The notes under the pieces are model-generated. The model saw only the letters and a list, made by a program, of their open reading frames with translations, was not told the origin of the DNA and ran no database searches. From Streptomyces sp. XM4193 (GTDB taxonomy: Bacteria; Actinomycetota; Actinomycetes; Streptomycetales; Streptomycetaceae): a DNA stretch of 64,000 nt. This document shows, one piece after another, positions 41,877 to 53,217 of this stretch. Both the position numbers and the translations under genes were made by a program. Each line of letters opens with the position of its first letter. Position 1 is the first letter of the stretch. The DNA is taken from positions 1,116,001-1,180,000 of the forward strand of contig NZ_JALLGK010000001.1 in the NCBI RefSeq assembly GCF_023072595.1. Reading direction: 5' to 3'.

Positions 41877-43286
41877 TCAGGCCACGCGCGGGTGGGGTGT
41901 GCCGCGGCGTGCGGCGGCCAGCAGCGCTCGGACCGACAGCAGCGCACCGGTCGCCACCAGAGCCGCGCCGACCCCGAGCCCGAGCGGGCCGAGCAGCGGC
42001 AGCGAGATGCCGACGGCGCCGCCGAGGACCCAGGACATCTGCATCAGCGTCTCCGAGCGGGCGAAGGCCGAGGTGCGGAAGTCCTCGGGCACATCGCGCT
42101 GGATGAGGGCGTCCTGGGAGAGCTTGGCCAGCGCCTGGCACAGGCCCGCCGTGCCCGCGAGCACCGCGACCACGATGCTGCCGTAGAGCAGCGCGGCCAG
42201 CACCGCCACGGTGGTGACGAGGATCAGCACCAGCACGATGTTCACCTCCGGCGCGCGTCCCTTGAGCCAGGCGCCGACCGCGGTGCCCAGCGCGTTGCCC
42301 GCGCCCGCGGCGCCGGCCACCAGGGCGAGCGAGTAGGCGGCGTTCATCCCGCTGAACGGCTCCTCGCGCAGCAGGAAGGCGAGGAAGAAGGTGAGGAAAC
42401 CGGAGAGGGCCCGGATCGAGGAGTTGGCGATCAGCGCGTTGAGCACCGAGGAGCCGACGGTCCGCAGCCCCGGGCGGGCGGCGCGGCGCCGGTGGCCGGG
42501 GCTGTGCTTCGCCAGCCAGGGCTCGCTCTCGCCGGCTGCGGCGGCGAGCTTGGCGCGCCGCTCGCCCTTGGCCGAGTCGACCATGTGCGGCAGGCTCAGC
42601 GACAGCAGCATTCCGGCGGCGAAGATCACGAACGCGCCGTACAGCGGCCACTGCGGTCCGATCTGGTGGAGCCCCGCGCCCACTGGTGCCGCCGCGCCGG
42701 TGGCGAGCAGACCGGCAAGCGTCACCCGTGAGTTGGCCTTCACCAGCGAGACGCGGGGCGGCAGCAGCCTGGGCACCACCGCCGATCTCACGACGCCGTA
42801 CGCCTTGGACGCCACCAGCACGCCCAGCGCCGCCGGGTAGAGCTCCAGACCGCCCCCGGCCACCGCGCCCGCGAGCATCAGCGCCAGCAGCGCCCGCGCG
42901 GCCATCGCCGCGGCCATCGCCGCTCTGCGGCCGTGCGGGAGCCGGTCCAGCAGCGGCCCGATGATCGGCGCCAGCAGGACGAACGGCGCCATCGTCACCG
43001 CGAGGTAGAGCGCGACCCTGCCGCGGGCCTCGCCGGTCGGCACCGAGAAGAAGATCGTCGAGGCGAGCGCGACGGTGATCATCATGTCGCCCGCCGAGTT
43101 CACCGCGTGCAGCTCGATCAGCTTGCCGAGCCCGCTCTCGCCGGCGCCCTCCGCGTGGGTCGCCCGGCGGATGCGACGGCCGACGGCCGCCGACGGCCGG
43201 TGGATCGCGCGCCCGATCAGCCGGGCGAGCGCTGCCACCGGGGCGGCTCGTCCGGGCTCCCGTTCCGTCAGACGTGTGGCGCCCAC
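41877..43286 (-). CDS. MFS transporter (drug/macrolide-efflux-like)
   Basis: This 469-residue protein has an N-terminal 60-residue basic region, then 10-12 membrane helices ('DMMITVALASTIFFSVPTGEARGRVALYLAVTMAPFVLLAPIIGPLLDRLPHGRRAAM' shows the first two and the MFS loop 'DRLPHGRR'). A hydrophilic loop around residues 215-250 separates the two halves. GTG 43286 opens with 'GATRLTERE'. An open frame continues far upstream on this strand, but it is the shadow of genes on the other strand. Substrate unknown. First gene of the probable MFS-DUF2771-mqnB-mqnD transcription unit. Confidence 0.87.
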   Translation of the reverse strand: MGATRLTEREPGRAAPVAALARLIGRAIHRPSAAVGRRIRRATHAEGAGESGLGKLIELHAVNSAGDMMITVALASTIFFSVPTGEARGRVALYLAVTMAPFVLLAPIIGPLLDRLPHGRRAAMAAAMAARALLALMLAGAVAGGGLELYPAALGVLVASKAYGVVRSAVVPRLLPPRVSLVKANSRVTLAGLLATGAAAPVGAGLHQIGPQWPLYGAFVIFAAGMLLSLSLPHMVDSAKGERRAKLAAAAGESEPWLAKHSPGHRRRAARPGLRTVGSSVLNALIANSSIRALSGFLTFFLAFLLREEPFSGMNAAYSLALVAGAAGAGNALGTAVGAWLKGRAPEVNIVLVLILVTTVAVLAALLYGSIVVAVLAGTAGLCQALAKLSQDALIQRDVPEDFRTSAFARSETLMQMSWVLGGAVGISLPLLGPLGLGVGAALVATGALLSVRALLAAARRGTPHPRVA

Positions 43287-43649
43287 GCCGTTCAGTCTGC
43301 CCCAGCGACACGTTCCTGACCCGCAAGCGGCGGCCGGGCTTCGCCGGTTGTGGGCGCGCGGAACTTCGACGGCCGGCGAAACGCGCCCCGGCGTGCGCTC
43401 CCGGGCACGCGCGGCGGCGGCGGGCAGGGCGGTGGAGGCCGTTCCGGTGTGAAGATGTCCGCACATCGACGGGACGGCCAGGCCACGCCTGGCCTGCCGT
43501 GGGGTAGCGTGGGAGGGCAGTGCGCCACGCACAGTCCGGCGACGGTTCGGGTGGGCGTCGCAGCGGTCCGCCGGTCCGCTCCGCCTCCACGACCAGCCGG
43601 GTTCGGCGAGCCGGCGCACTCGCGAAACGGCGTAGGAGAAAAGATTCTT
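43287..43649. other. Divergent spacer between MFS and DUF3027 genes
   Basis: About 360 bp that must hold promoters in both directions. No clear -10/-35 pair, dyad or gene was recognised. Confidence 0.5.
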
Positions 43650-44606
43650 GTGAGTGCTGCGATGCGAAGGCGTACCCCGGACCGGCTGTGCGCCGAGGCC
43701 GTCGAGTTCGCGCGGGAGGCGGCCGAGGAGGCCGCGTGGCCCGGCAAGCCCGGTGACCACCTCGGGCTCAGCGCCGACGGCGACCGTGTGGTCACCCATC
43801 TCTTCGAGTGCCTGGACGCGGGCTATCGCGGCTGGCGCTGGGCGGTCACCGTCGCCCGCGCCTCCCGGGCGAAGAACGTCACGCTCGACGAGACGGTGCT
43901 GCTGCCGGGCCCCGGCGCGGTCCTCGCGCCCGAGTGGCTGCCGTGGAACGAGCGCCTGCGCCCCGGCGACATGGGCCCCGGCGATCTGCTGCCCACCGAG
44001 CCCACCGATCTGAGGCTGGAGTCCGGTTTCACCGGCGAGGACAGCCCGCCGCCCAACTCCGTTCTGGCGGAGGAGAGTTGGCGGCACGCTCCGGCCGACG
44101 GCCCGTCCGCCGGAGCCGAGCGCCCGGAGAGCACGGAAGCCCCGGGCGCGGAGCCCGCGGACGGCGAGGCCGGACGGGCCGGGTCCGAGTCGACCGGGTC
44201 CGGGTCGGCCGACGACGGTCCGCGGGTCGGTGCGGTGCCGCGGGTCGCCGAGATCGGCTACGTCGCGCAGGAGATCGGGATGACCCGGCCGCGGGTGCTC
44301 TCCCGTTTCGGACTGGAGCTCGCCGCGGAACGGTGGGAGGAGAGCTACGGGGCCGGTACGCCGATGGCGCAGGCCGCGCCCGCGTCCTGCGTCACCTGTG
44401 GTTTCTGCGTGCCGCTGGCCGGCTCGCTGCGGCAGGCGTTCGGCGTCTGCGCCAACGAGTTCGCGCCCGCCGACGGCCGGGTCGTCGCGTTCGACTACGG
44501 CTGCGGCGGCCACTCCGAGGCGGCGGTCATGCCCAAGCCCGTGCGCCCGCCGGAGCCGGTGATCGACGAGACCAGGGTCGACGAACTCTCCCTCGGCGAA
44601 GGCTGA
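43650..44606 (+). CDS. DUF3027 domain-containing protein
   Basis: This 318-residue protein starts at a GTG twelve bases after GGAG ('SAAMRRRTPDRLCAEAVEFAREAAEEAAWPG', the usual DUF3027 opening). Residues 40-125 form the first conserved part ('GDHLGLSADGDRVVTHLFECLDAGYRGWRWAVTVARASRAKNVTLDETVLLPG'). An 80-residue Glu/Gly/Ser-rich linker follows. The second part has a four-cysteine cluster ('ASCVTCGFCVPLAGS', 'FGVCANEF', 'YGCGGHSE') likely to bind zinc or iron. Function unknown. The sacsin-like ATPase gene follows 168 bp downstream. Confidence 0.9.
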   Translation: MSAAMRRRTPDRLCAEAVEFAREAAEEAAWPGKPGDHLGLSADGDRVVTHLFECLDAGYRGWRWAVTVARASRAKNVTLDETVLLPGPGAVLAPEWLPWNERLRPGDMGPGDLLPTEPTDLRLESGFTGEDSPPPNSVLAEESWRHAPADGPSAGAERPESTEAPGAEPADGEAGRAGSESTGSGSADDGPRVGAVPRVAEIGYVAQEIGMTRPRVLSRFGLELAAERWEESYGAGTPMAQAAPASCVTCGFCVPLAGSLRQAFGVCANEFAPADGRVVAFDYGCGGHSEAAVMPKPVRPPEPVIDETRVDELSLGEG

Positions 44607-44774
44607 TTCGACTCCGGTCCGAGCGGGACCGGGTGCTGCCGGGGTGTGCGGGAGCGCCGTCCCGGTGCGTGGCCGGGGCGAATGAGGGGATGCGTCCCGA
44701 TGCGCCCGCCGCCCGTCGTGCGCGACCCGGCCGCCGGGAGCGGTGCCGCGGGCCGCTGGCGGTACGGTCACCGC

Positions 44775-47700
44775 ATGGCTGAAGACCTGTTCCGTACCGC
44801 CGCGCTGCGCCGCCGTGTCCTCGACGCGTGGGCCGCCTCGTCCGCCCGCTTCCGCGAGGACGCCAACGCGGAGGAGGACCTCGCGCTCGGCGGCTACCGG
44901 GACCGACTGATCGTCGAGCTGGCCCAGAACGCCGCCGACGCCGCCGCTCGCGCGGGCGTGCCCGGGCGTCTGCGGCTGGAGCTGCGGGACGGCGCGCTGG
45001 TCGCCTCCAACACCGGCGCCGCACTGGACGCGGCCGGTGTGGAGTCGCTGTCGACGCTGCGTGCCTCGGCCAAGCGCGACGAACCGTCGACCGAGGGCCC
45101 CACCGTGGGCCGCTTCGGTGTCGGTTTCGCCGCGGTGCTCGCGGTCAGCGACGCCCCCGCCGTGGTCGGTGAACAGGGCGGCGTGCGCTGGTCGTTGACC
45201 GAGGCCCGTGCGATGGCCGCCGAACTCCCGGAGCTGGCGGATGAGTTGGGCCGCAGGGACGGTCATGTGCCGCTGCTGCGGCTGCCGTTGCCGACCGACA
45301 CCGGCCTGCCCGCGAACGTGCCCCACCCGGTCGCCGAGGGGTTCGACACCGCCGTGGTGCTGCCGCTCCGGGACGACTCCGCACGGGAGTTGACCGTCCG
45401 GCTGCTCGACGCGGTGGACGACGGGCTGCTGCTCTCGCTGCCCGGCCTGACCGAGGTCACGGTCAGCACGCCCGACGGCAGCCGCACCCTCTCCCGGCGC
45501 GAGGAAGGCCCGTACACCGTGATCGGCGACCGGCGCTGGCGAGTGGCCCGGCAGTCCGGCACCACCGCCGCCGAACTGCTCGCCGACCGGCCGGTGGAGG
45601 AGCGCAATCGTCCCTTCTGGTCGGTGACCTGGGCCGTACCGGTCGACGGAGCGGGCGCGCCGGTGCCCGCGCCCACCGCGCCGTACGTCCACGCGCCCAC
45701 TCCCACCGACGAGCCGCTGGGACTTCCCGCGCTGCTCATCGCCTCCTTCCCGCTGGAGCCGACCCGTCGCCGCGTCGCGCCCGGTCCGCTGACCGACTTC
45801 CTCCTCGTGCGCGCCGCCGAGACCTACACGGAGCTGCTGCGCGAGTGGTCGCCGGTCGCCGACGGCACTCTCGACCTGGTGCCCGGCCCGCTCGGTCGCG
45901 ACGAACTCGACGGCACCATCAGGGAGTTGGTGCTGCGGGCGCTGCCCGACACCGCCTTCCTCGCCTCCGCCGCCCGCACCGAGGACGGCGAGCCCTACGC
46001 CCTGCGTCCGCGCGAGGCGGAGCTGGCCGAGGGGGCGGGGAGCGCCACCGTGGCGGCACTGTCCGACCTGCTTCCGCAGCTGCTGCCCGCCGGCCTGGAA
46101 CGACGCCCCGAACTGCGCGCGCTCGGAGTCACCCGGGTCCCGCTGGGCGAGTTGATCGACCGGCTGGCCGGCGTCGAACGCCCGGCCTCCTGGTGGTACC
46201 GGCTCTACGACTCGCTGGCCGGCGTCGACCCCGACCGGCTGACCGGCCTCCCGGTCCCGCTGGCCGACGGCCGCACCGCCATCGGCCCCCGCCAGGCCCT
46301 GCTGCCGCTGCCCGGCGGGTCCGACCACGAGGAAACCGGCCGGGGAGTTGACCACGGCGGGGGCGGCCACGGCGACTCCGACGCTCGGGGCGGTGGCGCC
46401 CCGGCGGCGCTCGCGCCGTCCCGGCTCGCCGCGCTCGGGCTGAAGGTCGCACACGCGGACGCCGCTCATCCGCTGCTGGAGAAGCTCGGCGCCACGCCCG
46501 CCGCGCCCCGTGCCGTGCTCACCACGCCGCAGGTGCGCGCGGCGGTCGCCGCGTCCCTGGAGGCGGAGGAGAGCTGGGACGACGGGCTGGACGACCAGGG
46601 CGCCCCCGATCCCGAGGAGTTGGCCGAGACCGTGCTCGCCCTCGTCGGGGCGGCGACCCTCGCGCCCGGCGACGAGCCCTGGCTCGGTGCACTCGCGCTG
46701 CCCGACGAGTACGGCGAGCTCCAGCCCGCCGCCGAACTGGTCTACCCCGGCAGCCCGTTCGCCGAGGTCGTACGGGAGGGCGAACTCCCGCTCTGCGACG
46801 CGGAGTTGGTCGCCCGCTGGGGACAGGGCCCGCTCACCGCGGTAGGGGTCCTCGCCGATTTCGCCCTGGTGCGCGCCCACGACGTGGTCCTGGAGCCGGA
46901 CGAGCTGGAGCCGCGGGAGAGCGACTTCCCGGCCCCCGACGACGCCGGGCTGCTGGACGCCGTCGACGTCTGGTGCGAGGACGTGCTGGACACCCTGCCC
47001 GAGACCCCGGTGCCGCCGGTCGCCACCGAGGTGCTCGCCGTGCGCGACCTCGACCTGGTGGACGACGACCGCTGGCCGCAGGCGCTGGCGATGCTCTCCC
47101 GTCCGCCGCTGCGCGACGCCCTCACCCAGCGCGTACGGGTGCTGCTCCCGGACGGCACCGCCGAGTCCGTACGCCCGTACACCGCCTGGTGGTTGCGCGG
47201 GCATCCGGTGCTCGACGGACGCCGGCCGGCCGGGCTGCGAGCCGCGGGCGGCGATCCGCTGCTGGACGGGCTGTACGAGGAGGTGGACGCGCACGGCTTC
47301 GACGATCCGCAGGTCCTGCACGCGCTGGGCGTACGCACCACGGCGGCGGCGCTGCTCGACGAGCCCGGCGGCGCGGCCGAGCTGCTCGGCCGGCTCGCCG
47401 ACCCCGAACACTCCGTCACACCGGGCCAACTCCACGCCCTCTACTCGCTGTTGGCCCGGCTCGACCCCGAAGAGGTCACGCTGCCGGACGAGTTGCGCGC
47501 GGTGCGCGACGGCGCGACGTGTGTGGTGGACGCCGCCGATGCGGTGATCGCCGACGCACCCGACCTGCTGCCGCTCGCGAACGGGCGGGCACTGCTGCCC
47601 GTACGCCCGGCGCTGGCCGCGGAGCTGGCCGCGCTGCTGGAGGTCGGACGGCTCAGCGGGGAGCTGCCCACGGATGCTCCGGCCGGCGGCGAGTGGCGCG

Positions 47701-47960
47701 AAGTGCCCGACGCCGTACGGGAGTTGCTGGGCGACCGCACCCCCGAGGGCTACTGGGAGCACGAGGAGCTGAACATCGGCGGCACTGAGCTGGACTGGCG
47801 GCTGCCGGCCGGGGGCGAACTGCACGCCGCGACCCTGGAGGGCGTCGCCGCCGGGCTGGCCTGGGCCGCCGGCCACTGGCCGCGCCGCTTCGAGCTGGCC
47901 GCGCTGCTGGAGGACGAGTCCCGCGTCGCGGAGCTGCGCACCGCCCGCTGGTTCGACTGA
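44775..47960 (+). CDS. Sacsin-N-terminal-like GHKL (HSP90-type) ATPase domain protein
   Basis: This is a 1061-residue protein. Residues 1-115 form a GHKL ATP-binding fold: 'LALGGYRDRLIVELAQNAADAAARAG' (the N-box with E, N, D), 'GALVASNTGAALDAAGVESLSTLRASAKRD' and 'GRFGVGFAAVLAVSDAP' (the G2 lid). The long remainder, rich in Leu/Pro/Asp, has no recognised domain beyond two or three related blocks. Residues about 516-545 are a Gly/His/Asp low-complexity insert. The ATPase part resembles sacsin and HSP90, suggesting a chaperone or a conformational switch. No companion gene beyond DUF3027 is evident. Confidence 0.88.
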   Translation: MAEDLFRTAALRRRVLDAWAASSARFREDANAEEDLALGGYRDRLIVELAQNAADAAARAGVPGRLRLELRDGALVASNTGAALDAAGVESLSTLRASAKRDEPSTEGPTVGRFGVGFAAVLAVSDAPAVVGEQGGVRWSLTEARAMAAELPELADELGRRDGHVPLLRLPLPTDTGLPANVPHPVAEGFDTAVVLPLRDDSARELTVRLLDAVDDGLLLSLPGLTEVTVSTPDGSRTLSRREEGPYTVIGDRRWRVARQSGTTAAELLADRPVEERNRPFWSVTWAVPVDGAGAPVPAPTAPYVHAPTPTDEPLGLPALLIASFPLEPTRRRVAPGPLTDFLLVRAAETYTELLREWSPVADGTLDLVPGPLGRDELDGTIRELVLRALPDTAFLASAARTEDGEPYALRPREAELAEGAGSATVAALSDLLPQLLPAGLERRPELRALGVTRVPLGELIDRLAGVERPASWWYRLYDSLAGVDPDRLTGLPVPLADGRTAIGPRQALLPLPGGSDHEETGRGVDHGGGGHGDSDARGGGAPAALAPSRLAALGLKVAHADAAHPLLEKLGATPAAPRAVLTTPQVRAAVAASLEAEESWDDGLDDQGAPDPEELAETVLALVGAATLAPGDEPWLGALALPDEYGELQPAAELVYPGSPFAEVVREGELPLCDAELVARWGQGPLTAVGVLADFALVRAHDVVLEPDELEPRESDFPAPDDAGLLDAVDVWCEDVLDTLPETPVPPVATEVLAVRDLDLVDDDRWPQALAMLSRPPLRDALTQRVRVLLPDGTAESVRPYTAWWLRGHPVLDGRRPAGLRAAGGDPLLDGLYEEVDAHGFDDPQVLHALGVRTTAAALLDEPGGAAELLGRLADPEHSVTPGQLHALYSLLARLDPEEVTLPDELRAVRDGATCVVDAADAVIADAPDLLPLANGRALLPVRPALAAELAALLEVGRLSGELPTDAPAGGEWREVPDAVRELLGDRTPEGYWEHEELNIGGTELDWRLPAGGELHAATLEGVAAGLAWAAGHWPRRFELAALLEDESRVAELRTARWFD

Positions 47961-49367
<1,407 letters not shown>

Positions 49368-49409
49368 CCCGAGGCCGGGGCGGACCGCCTCCGCCCGGGC
49401 GCTGACGAC

Positions 49410-49455
49410 GACAGGGGCCGGTGCCCCGGAGCGATCCGGGACACCGGCCCCTGTC
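49410..49455 (+). terminator. Intrinsic terminator after serC
   Basis: A 14-bp perfect outer stem (49410-49423 with 49442-49455) and a 5-bp inner stem (49425-49429 with 49436-49440). Confidence 0.9.
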
Positions 49456-49467
49456 GCGCGTTCAGCG

Positions 49468-49503
49468 GGTCGGTCGGGTCGGTCGGGTCGGTCGGGTCGG
49501 CCG
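49468..49503. repeat. Four tandem 9-bp units
   Basis: GGTCGGTCG is repeated at 49468, 49477 and 49486, with a variant at 49495, just after the serC terminator. Confidence 0.92.
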
Positions 49504-49563
49504 CGGTGGGAGCGACGACGGCCCGCGCCGCGGCCCGCTCACCGCGACCGACTGCACCGCCGC

Positions 49564-49635
49564 CCAGGCTGCTCCGGTCGTCCAGGCTGCTCCGGCCGTT
49601 CCTGCTGCTCCGGTCGTCGCGGCTGCTACGGCCTC
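49564..49635. repeat. Four tandem 18-bp units ending at the PPOX gene
   Basis: CCAGGCTGCTCCGGTCGT at 49564, with related copies at 49582, 49600 and 49618. The last copy overlaps the stop codon end of the PPOX gene. Confidence 0.85.
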
Positions 49636-50026
49636 ACTCGCCGATCAGCCGCAGCTCGTAGTACTCCGCGCTGTCGAAGGTGAGCGCCGAACCGACCGGC
49701 AGCACCAGGCCGTGCATGAACGGGTGCCGCATGGCCAGTCTGCGGGCCGCGTACCGGGCGTCGAGGCCCTCCAGCAGCCTGGCCCGCGCCTTCATCGGCG
49801 CTCCGGCCGGCGTGCCGCCCAGCGTCGCGGGGGTGATCTCGACCTCCGGGTAGCGGTGGAGATGCTCGATCTTCTTGGAGCGTGCCGACGCTCGGACGTA
49901 GGCCCGGTCGCCCTCCACGGCGATGGCCTGGGCCGTACCCACCGGCTGGCCGTCGCGCTGGTAGGTGGTCAGCCGTACGCGGCTCTTCCGGGCGTACATG
50001 GCGAGCCCGGTTGTGGGTGTCGTCAT
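49634..50026 (-). CDS. PPOX-class F420-dependent (pyridoxamine oxidase-like) protein
   Basis: This 130-residue split-barrel flavin- or F420-binding protein has 'SRVRLTTYQRDGQPVGTAQAIAVEGDRAYVRASARSKKIEHLHRYPEVEITPATLGG' with the strand-loop-strand pattern of the Rv-type PPOX F420-dependent enzymes, and 'EGLDARYAARRL' in the last helix. ATG 50026 gives 'MTTPTTGLAMYARKSR'. Likely a quinone or small-enone reductase; the substrate is not predictable. Confidence 0.88.
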   Translation of the reverse strand: MTTPTTGLAMYARKSRVRLTTYQRDGQPVGTAQAIAVEGDRAYVRASARSKKIEHLHRYPEVEITPATLGGTPAGAPMKARARLLEGLDARYAARRLAMRHPFMHGLVLPVGSALTFDSAEYYELRLIGE

Positions 50027-50111
50027 GGCCGCCGCATACCCGTGACCGCTGCTCCAAAACTGACGTCCGCCGAGCGGCTTCACAACCGTGCCGCCACCCC
50101 GGGCGCGTGCC

Positions 50112-50152
50112 GGGGCGGTTCGCCGGAGACCCCCGTTCCGGCGAACCGCCCC
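50112..50152 (-). terminator. Terminator of the ABC exporter operon
   Basis: A perfect 15-bp stem (50112-50126 with 50138-50152) and 11-base loop, 29 bp downstream of the permease stop on the minus strand. Confidence 0.88.
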
Positions 50153-50180
50153 ACCGCACCGGCCCTGTGCGCCGGATCGG

Positions 50181-51074
50181 TCAGCGCGAGAGCGACTGGT
50201 ACTTGCGCACCGCCAGCGGCAGGAAGATCGCGGTGATGATCAGCGGCCAGACGACCGCCATCAGCATCGCGTTCTGCTCGACCCAGCTGTCCCCGAGAGC
50301 CGGCGACGCCTGGCCGAACAGCTCGCGGATGGCGTTGGCGGTGGAGGAGACCGGGTTCCACACGGCGATGGTGCCGAGCCAGTCCGGCATCATCGACGGC
50401 GGTGTGAAGACGCTGGAGAGCATCCCGAAGGGGAAGGCGAGGGCGAAGAGGTTGCCCGCCGCCTCCTGGTTGGGGACCATCAGACCCAGCAGGACCCCGA
50501 TCCAGATGAGCGCGAACCTCAGCAGGAGCAGCAGGCCGAACGCCGCGAGCGTCGCGCCGAGCCCGCCGTCCGACCGCCAGCCGATGGCCAGTGCGATCAG
50601 TGCCAGCACCGCGAGGTCGAGGCCGGCCTGGATGACGTCGGAGATGCCGCGGCCGGTGACGACCGCCGAGGGCGCCATCGGCATCGAGCGGAAGCGGTCG
50701 GTGACGCCGCGCTCCTTGTCGATGACGACGGCGAGGGCGGTGTTCGTGAAGCCGAACGCCATCGTCATCGCGAACATGCCGGGCATCGCGAACGTCTTGT
50801 AGTCCAGTCCTCCGCCCACATCCATCGCGCTGCCGAAGACGAACACGAAGAGCAGCACGAAGATGATCGGCGAGCCCAACTGCCAGGCGATGTTGGCGGG
50901 TTGCTTCACCAGGTGGGTCAGATCCCGCCGGACGATCGTCGTGCAGTCCGCGAAGGCCCAGTAGAGCCGGCGCTCGGGGCCGTCCAGCGGGGGCAGCACG
51001 ACCGCCCGGCCGGACGCGGTGCCCTTGGAACCGCCGCTTCGGGCAGCGGACTCGGATTCGGTGGTGGTGCTCAT
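50181..51074 (-). CDS. ABC-2 type drug exporter permease (DrrB-like)
   Basis: This 297-residue ABC-2 permease of the daunorubicin-resistance DrrB kind has six membrane segments. '[28 protein letters not shown]' is the first segment; '[26 protein letters not shown]' is the cytoplasmic signature; '[30 protein letters not shown]' precedes the last helices. The ATG overlaps the stop of the ATPase gene (ATGA). Both are divergent from a TetR gene. Substrate is probably a hydrophobic drug or antibiotic. Confidence 0.93.
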   Translation of the reverse strand: MSTTTESESAARSGGSKGTASGRAVVLPPLDGPERRLYWAFADCTTIVRRDLTHLVKQPANIAWQLGSPIIFVLLFVFVFGSAMDVGGGLDYKTFAMPGMFAMTMAFGFTNTALAVVIDKERGVTDRFRSMPMAPSAVVTGRGISDVIQAGLDLAVLALIALAIGWRSDGGLGATLAAFGLLLLLRFALIWIGVLLGLMVPNQEAAGNLFALAFPFGMLSSVFTPPSMMPDWLGTIAVWNPVSSTANAIRELFGQASPALGDSWVEQNAMLMAVVWPLIITAIFLPLAVRKYQSLSR

Positions 51075-52141
51075 ACGGCTGCTGCCTCCTTGGACTCGCC
51101 GGAATCTCCGGACTGCTCCGGGGGACCGCCCCGGTCCCCTTCTCCGCGGGGGGCCGCGACCTCCCCGTCCGCGGCCTCCCGCCCCGCGCGACTGCCGGTC
51201 AGACGCAGGAACACCTCGTCGAGGGTGGGGCGCCGCAGGCCGATGTCGACGACCTCGGTGCCGTCCTCCTGGAGGGTTCGGGCCACCTCGGTCAGCGCGG
51301 CCACCCGGTCCGAGACCGGGCCGGTGACCCGCAGCGTCTCGACGTCGCTCTCCGGTTCGGCGCCGCTGACCCTGGCGATGACGCGCTCGGCCGCCGGCAG
51401 GTCCTCCGCGCGGCTGACCACCACCTCGATCTGGTCGCCGCCGATCGCCCGCTTCAGGGCGTCCGGGGTGTCGTCGGCGATCTTGCGTCCGCTGTCGATC
51501 ACCGCGATGCGGTCCGCCAGTTGGTCGGCCTCGTCCAGGTACTGGGTGGTGAGGATGACCGTGGTGCCGCTCTGCACGAGCGAGCGCACCGAGGACCAGA
51601 CCTCGCTGCGGCTGCGCGGGTCGAGCCCGGTGGTGGGTTCGTCGAGGAACAGCACCCGGGGAGCCAGGATCATCGACGAGGCGAGGTCCAGCCTGCGCCG
51701 CATGCCGCCGCTGTATCCGCGCACCTGCTTGTCGCCCGCGTCGACGAGCTCGAACTGCTCCAGCAGCTCCGTCGCGCGCGCCCTGGCGGTCCGGCGGTCG
51801 ACGTGGAAGAGCTTGGCGAACATCTCCAGGTTCTGCCGGCCGGTGAGGATCTCGTCGACGGCGGCGTACTGCCCGGTGAAGCCGATCTGGCGGCGCACCA
51901 GGCGGGGTTGGGTGGCGATGTCGTAGCCGCCGACGGTCGCCCGGCCGCCGTCGGGGCGGAGCAGGGTGGCCAGTACGCGGACGGCGGTGGTCTTGCCCGC
52001 GCCGTTGGGGCCGAGCAGCCCGTGGACGGTGCCGGTCGGGACGGCCAGGTCGAAGCCGTCGAGTGCGTGTTTGACGTTGTTCTTGCGGCCGTAGCGCTTC
52101 TGCAGGTCCTCGGCGAGGACCGCGTGTTCGGACGGGTTCAC
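51071..52141 (-). CDS. ABC exporter ATP-binding protein (DrrA-like)
   Basis: This 356-residue ATPase has Walker A '[14 protein letters not shown]' near residue 42, signature '[15 protein letters not shown]', Walker B '[13 protein letters not shown]' and the H-loop region '[18 protein letters not shown]' (Gln replaces the usual His, as in the DrrA type). A C-terminal DrrA-like domain ends in an Ala/Gly/Glu-rich tail. The GTG at 52141 has GAGGGAG six bases before it. The first 25 residues before the ATPase domain are short, as expected. Confidence 0.94.
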   Translation of the reverse strand: MNPSEHAVLAEDLQKRYGRKNNVKHALDGFDLAVPTGTVHGLLGPNGAGKTTAVRVLATLLRPDGGRATVGGYDIATQPRLVRRQIGFTGQYAAVDEILTGRQNLEMFAKLFHVDRRTARARATELLEQFELVDAGDKQVRGYSGGMRRRLDLASSMILAPRVLFLDEPTTGLDPRSRSEVWSSVRSLVQSGTTVILTTQYLDEADQLADRIAVIDSGRKIADDTPDALKRAIGGDQIEVVVSRAEDLPAAERVIARVSGAEPESDVETLRVTGPVSDRVAALTEVARTLQEDGTEVVDIGLRRPTLDEVFLRLTGSRAGREAADGEVAAPRGEGDRGGPPEQSGDSGESKEAAAV

Positions 52142-52320
52142 GGTGGCTCCCTCTTGCGCGGAGTGCGGTGGTCTGTCGTGCGGTGCTCGGGGTGGTCGGG
52201 CGGTGCGGTGCGCGGGTGCTCCGGGCCGGTTTCCGCCGGAGGTGCGGCGGACGCACCGCGGCTTGCGTGAGGTCTCGGGGTGCGTACGGAGGGCGCGGCG
52301 GCGAACCACCGGCCGGCAAT

Positions 52321-52364
52321 CTGGGTACGCTGTACTCGGTAAGAATAGCGTACGCCGTACCCAG
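52321..52364. promoter_or_regulatory. TetR operator in the divergent ABC/tetR spacer
   Basis: GGGTACGCTGTAC (52323-52335) is mirrored by GTACGCCGTACCC (52350-52362) with two mismatches. CTGGGTACG (52321-52329) and CGTACCCAG (52356-52364) are a perfect 9-bp inverted pair. The A/T-rich centre (AAGAATAGCG) suits a shared promoter core, so one TetR could control both directions. Confidence 0.7.
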
Positions 52365-52395
52365 AATGAAAACCACTCCGTAAACTGACGTACCT

Positions 52396-53184
52396 ATGGC
52401 GAGCGAACACACCGGAAGCGGCGACCTCACCCGCAGCCTCGAACTGCTGTGGGGCACCAAGGAGCGGTCCACCCGCGGGCCCAAACCCGGCCTCACCCTG
52501 GACGCGATCGTGCACGCGGCCGTGGAGCTCGCCGACCGCGAGGGGCTGACGGCGCTGTCCATGCGCAACGTCGCCGCCGAGCTGGGCGTCGGCACGATGA
52601 CCCTCTACCGGTACGTACCCGGCAAGGGCGAGTTGCTGGATCTGATGATCGACCACGTCAACGGCGCGAGCGCCGAGCCCGATGCCTACCGCGGCAAGGA
52701 CTGGCGGGCGACGCTGGAGTGGATCGCCCGGGACAGCTGGGAGCAGTACGTCAAGCACTCCTGGCTGCTCCAGGTGAACCAGGTGCGCCCGGTGCTCGGC
52801 CCCAACATGCTGGGCACCTTCAACTCCTCGCTCGGGGCGCTGGAGGAGCTGGCGCTGACCTCGCGCGAGAAGGTCTCGCTCTTCGTGGCGATCGACGGAC
52901 TGGTCACCGGGCTGGCCCGCAACCACATCCTCCAGCAGCAGGCGTTCGAGCATTCCGGCGTCACGGACGACGAGTTCTGGGAGACGCAGGAGCCGTTCCT
53001 GGAGCGGGCCATGGAGAGCGGCGACTTCCCCCTGGTCGCGGCGCTCGCCGAGGACACCTTCAATCTTCGCGACGAGGACGTGCTGGAGCTGGCCATGCGG
53101 GCCCTGCTGGACGGCTTCGAGACACTGGTCCGCACCCGCGCCGCGGGAGCGCCGCCGCTGCCGGGCATGGCAAACGGCGACTGA
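52396..53184 (+). CDS. TetR/AcrR-family regulator
   Basis: This 262-residue repressor has the helix-turn-helix in '[54 protein letters not shown]' (residues 33-87). The C-terminal part matches the TetR_C ligand domain ('[25 protein letters not shown]', '[29 protein letters not shown]'). It is divergent from the ABC exporter and very likely represses it until a drug is bound. Confidence 0.94.
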   Translation: MASEHTGSGDLTRSLELLWGTKERSTRGPKPGLTLDAIVHAAVELADREGLTALSMRNVAAELGVGTMTLYRYVPGKGELLDLMIDHVNGASAEPDAYRGKDWRATLEWIARDSWEQYVKHSWLLQVNQVRPVLGPNMLGTFNSSLGALEELALTSREKVSLFVAIDGLVTGLARNHILQQQAFEHSGVTDDEFWETQEPFLERAMESGDFPLVAALAEDTFNLRDEDVLELAMRALLDGFETLVRTRAAGAPPLPGMANGD

Positions 53185-53217
53185 CTCCCGGCTTCGCGCG
53201 GGCGGCGGCCGTGCGGT

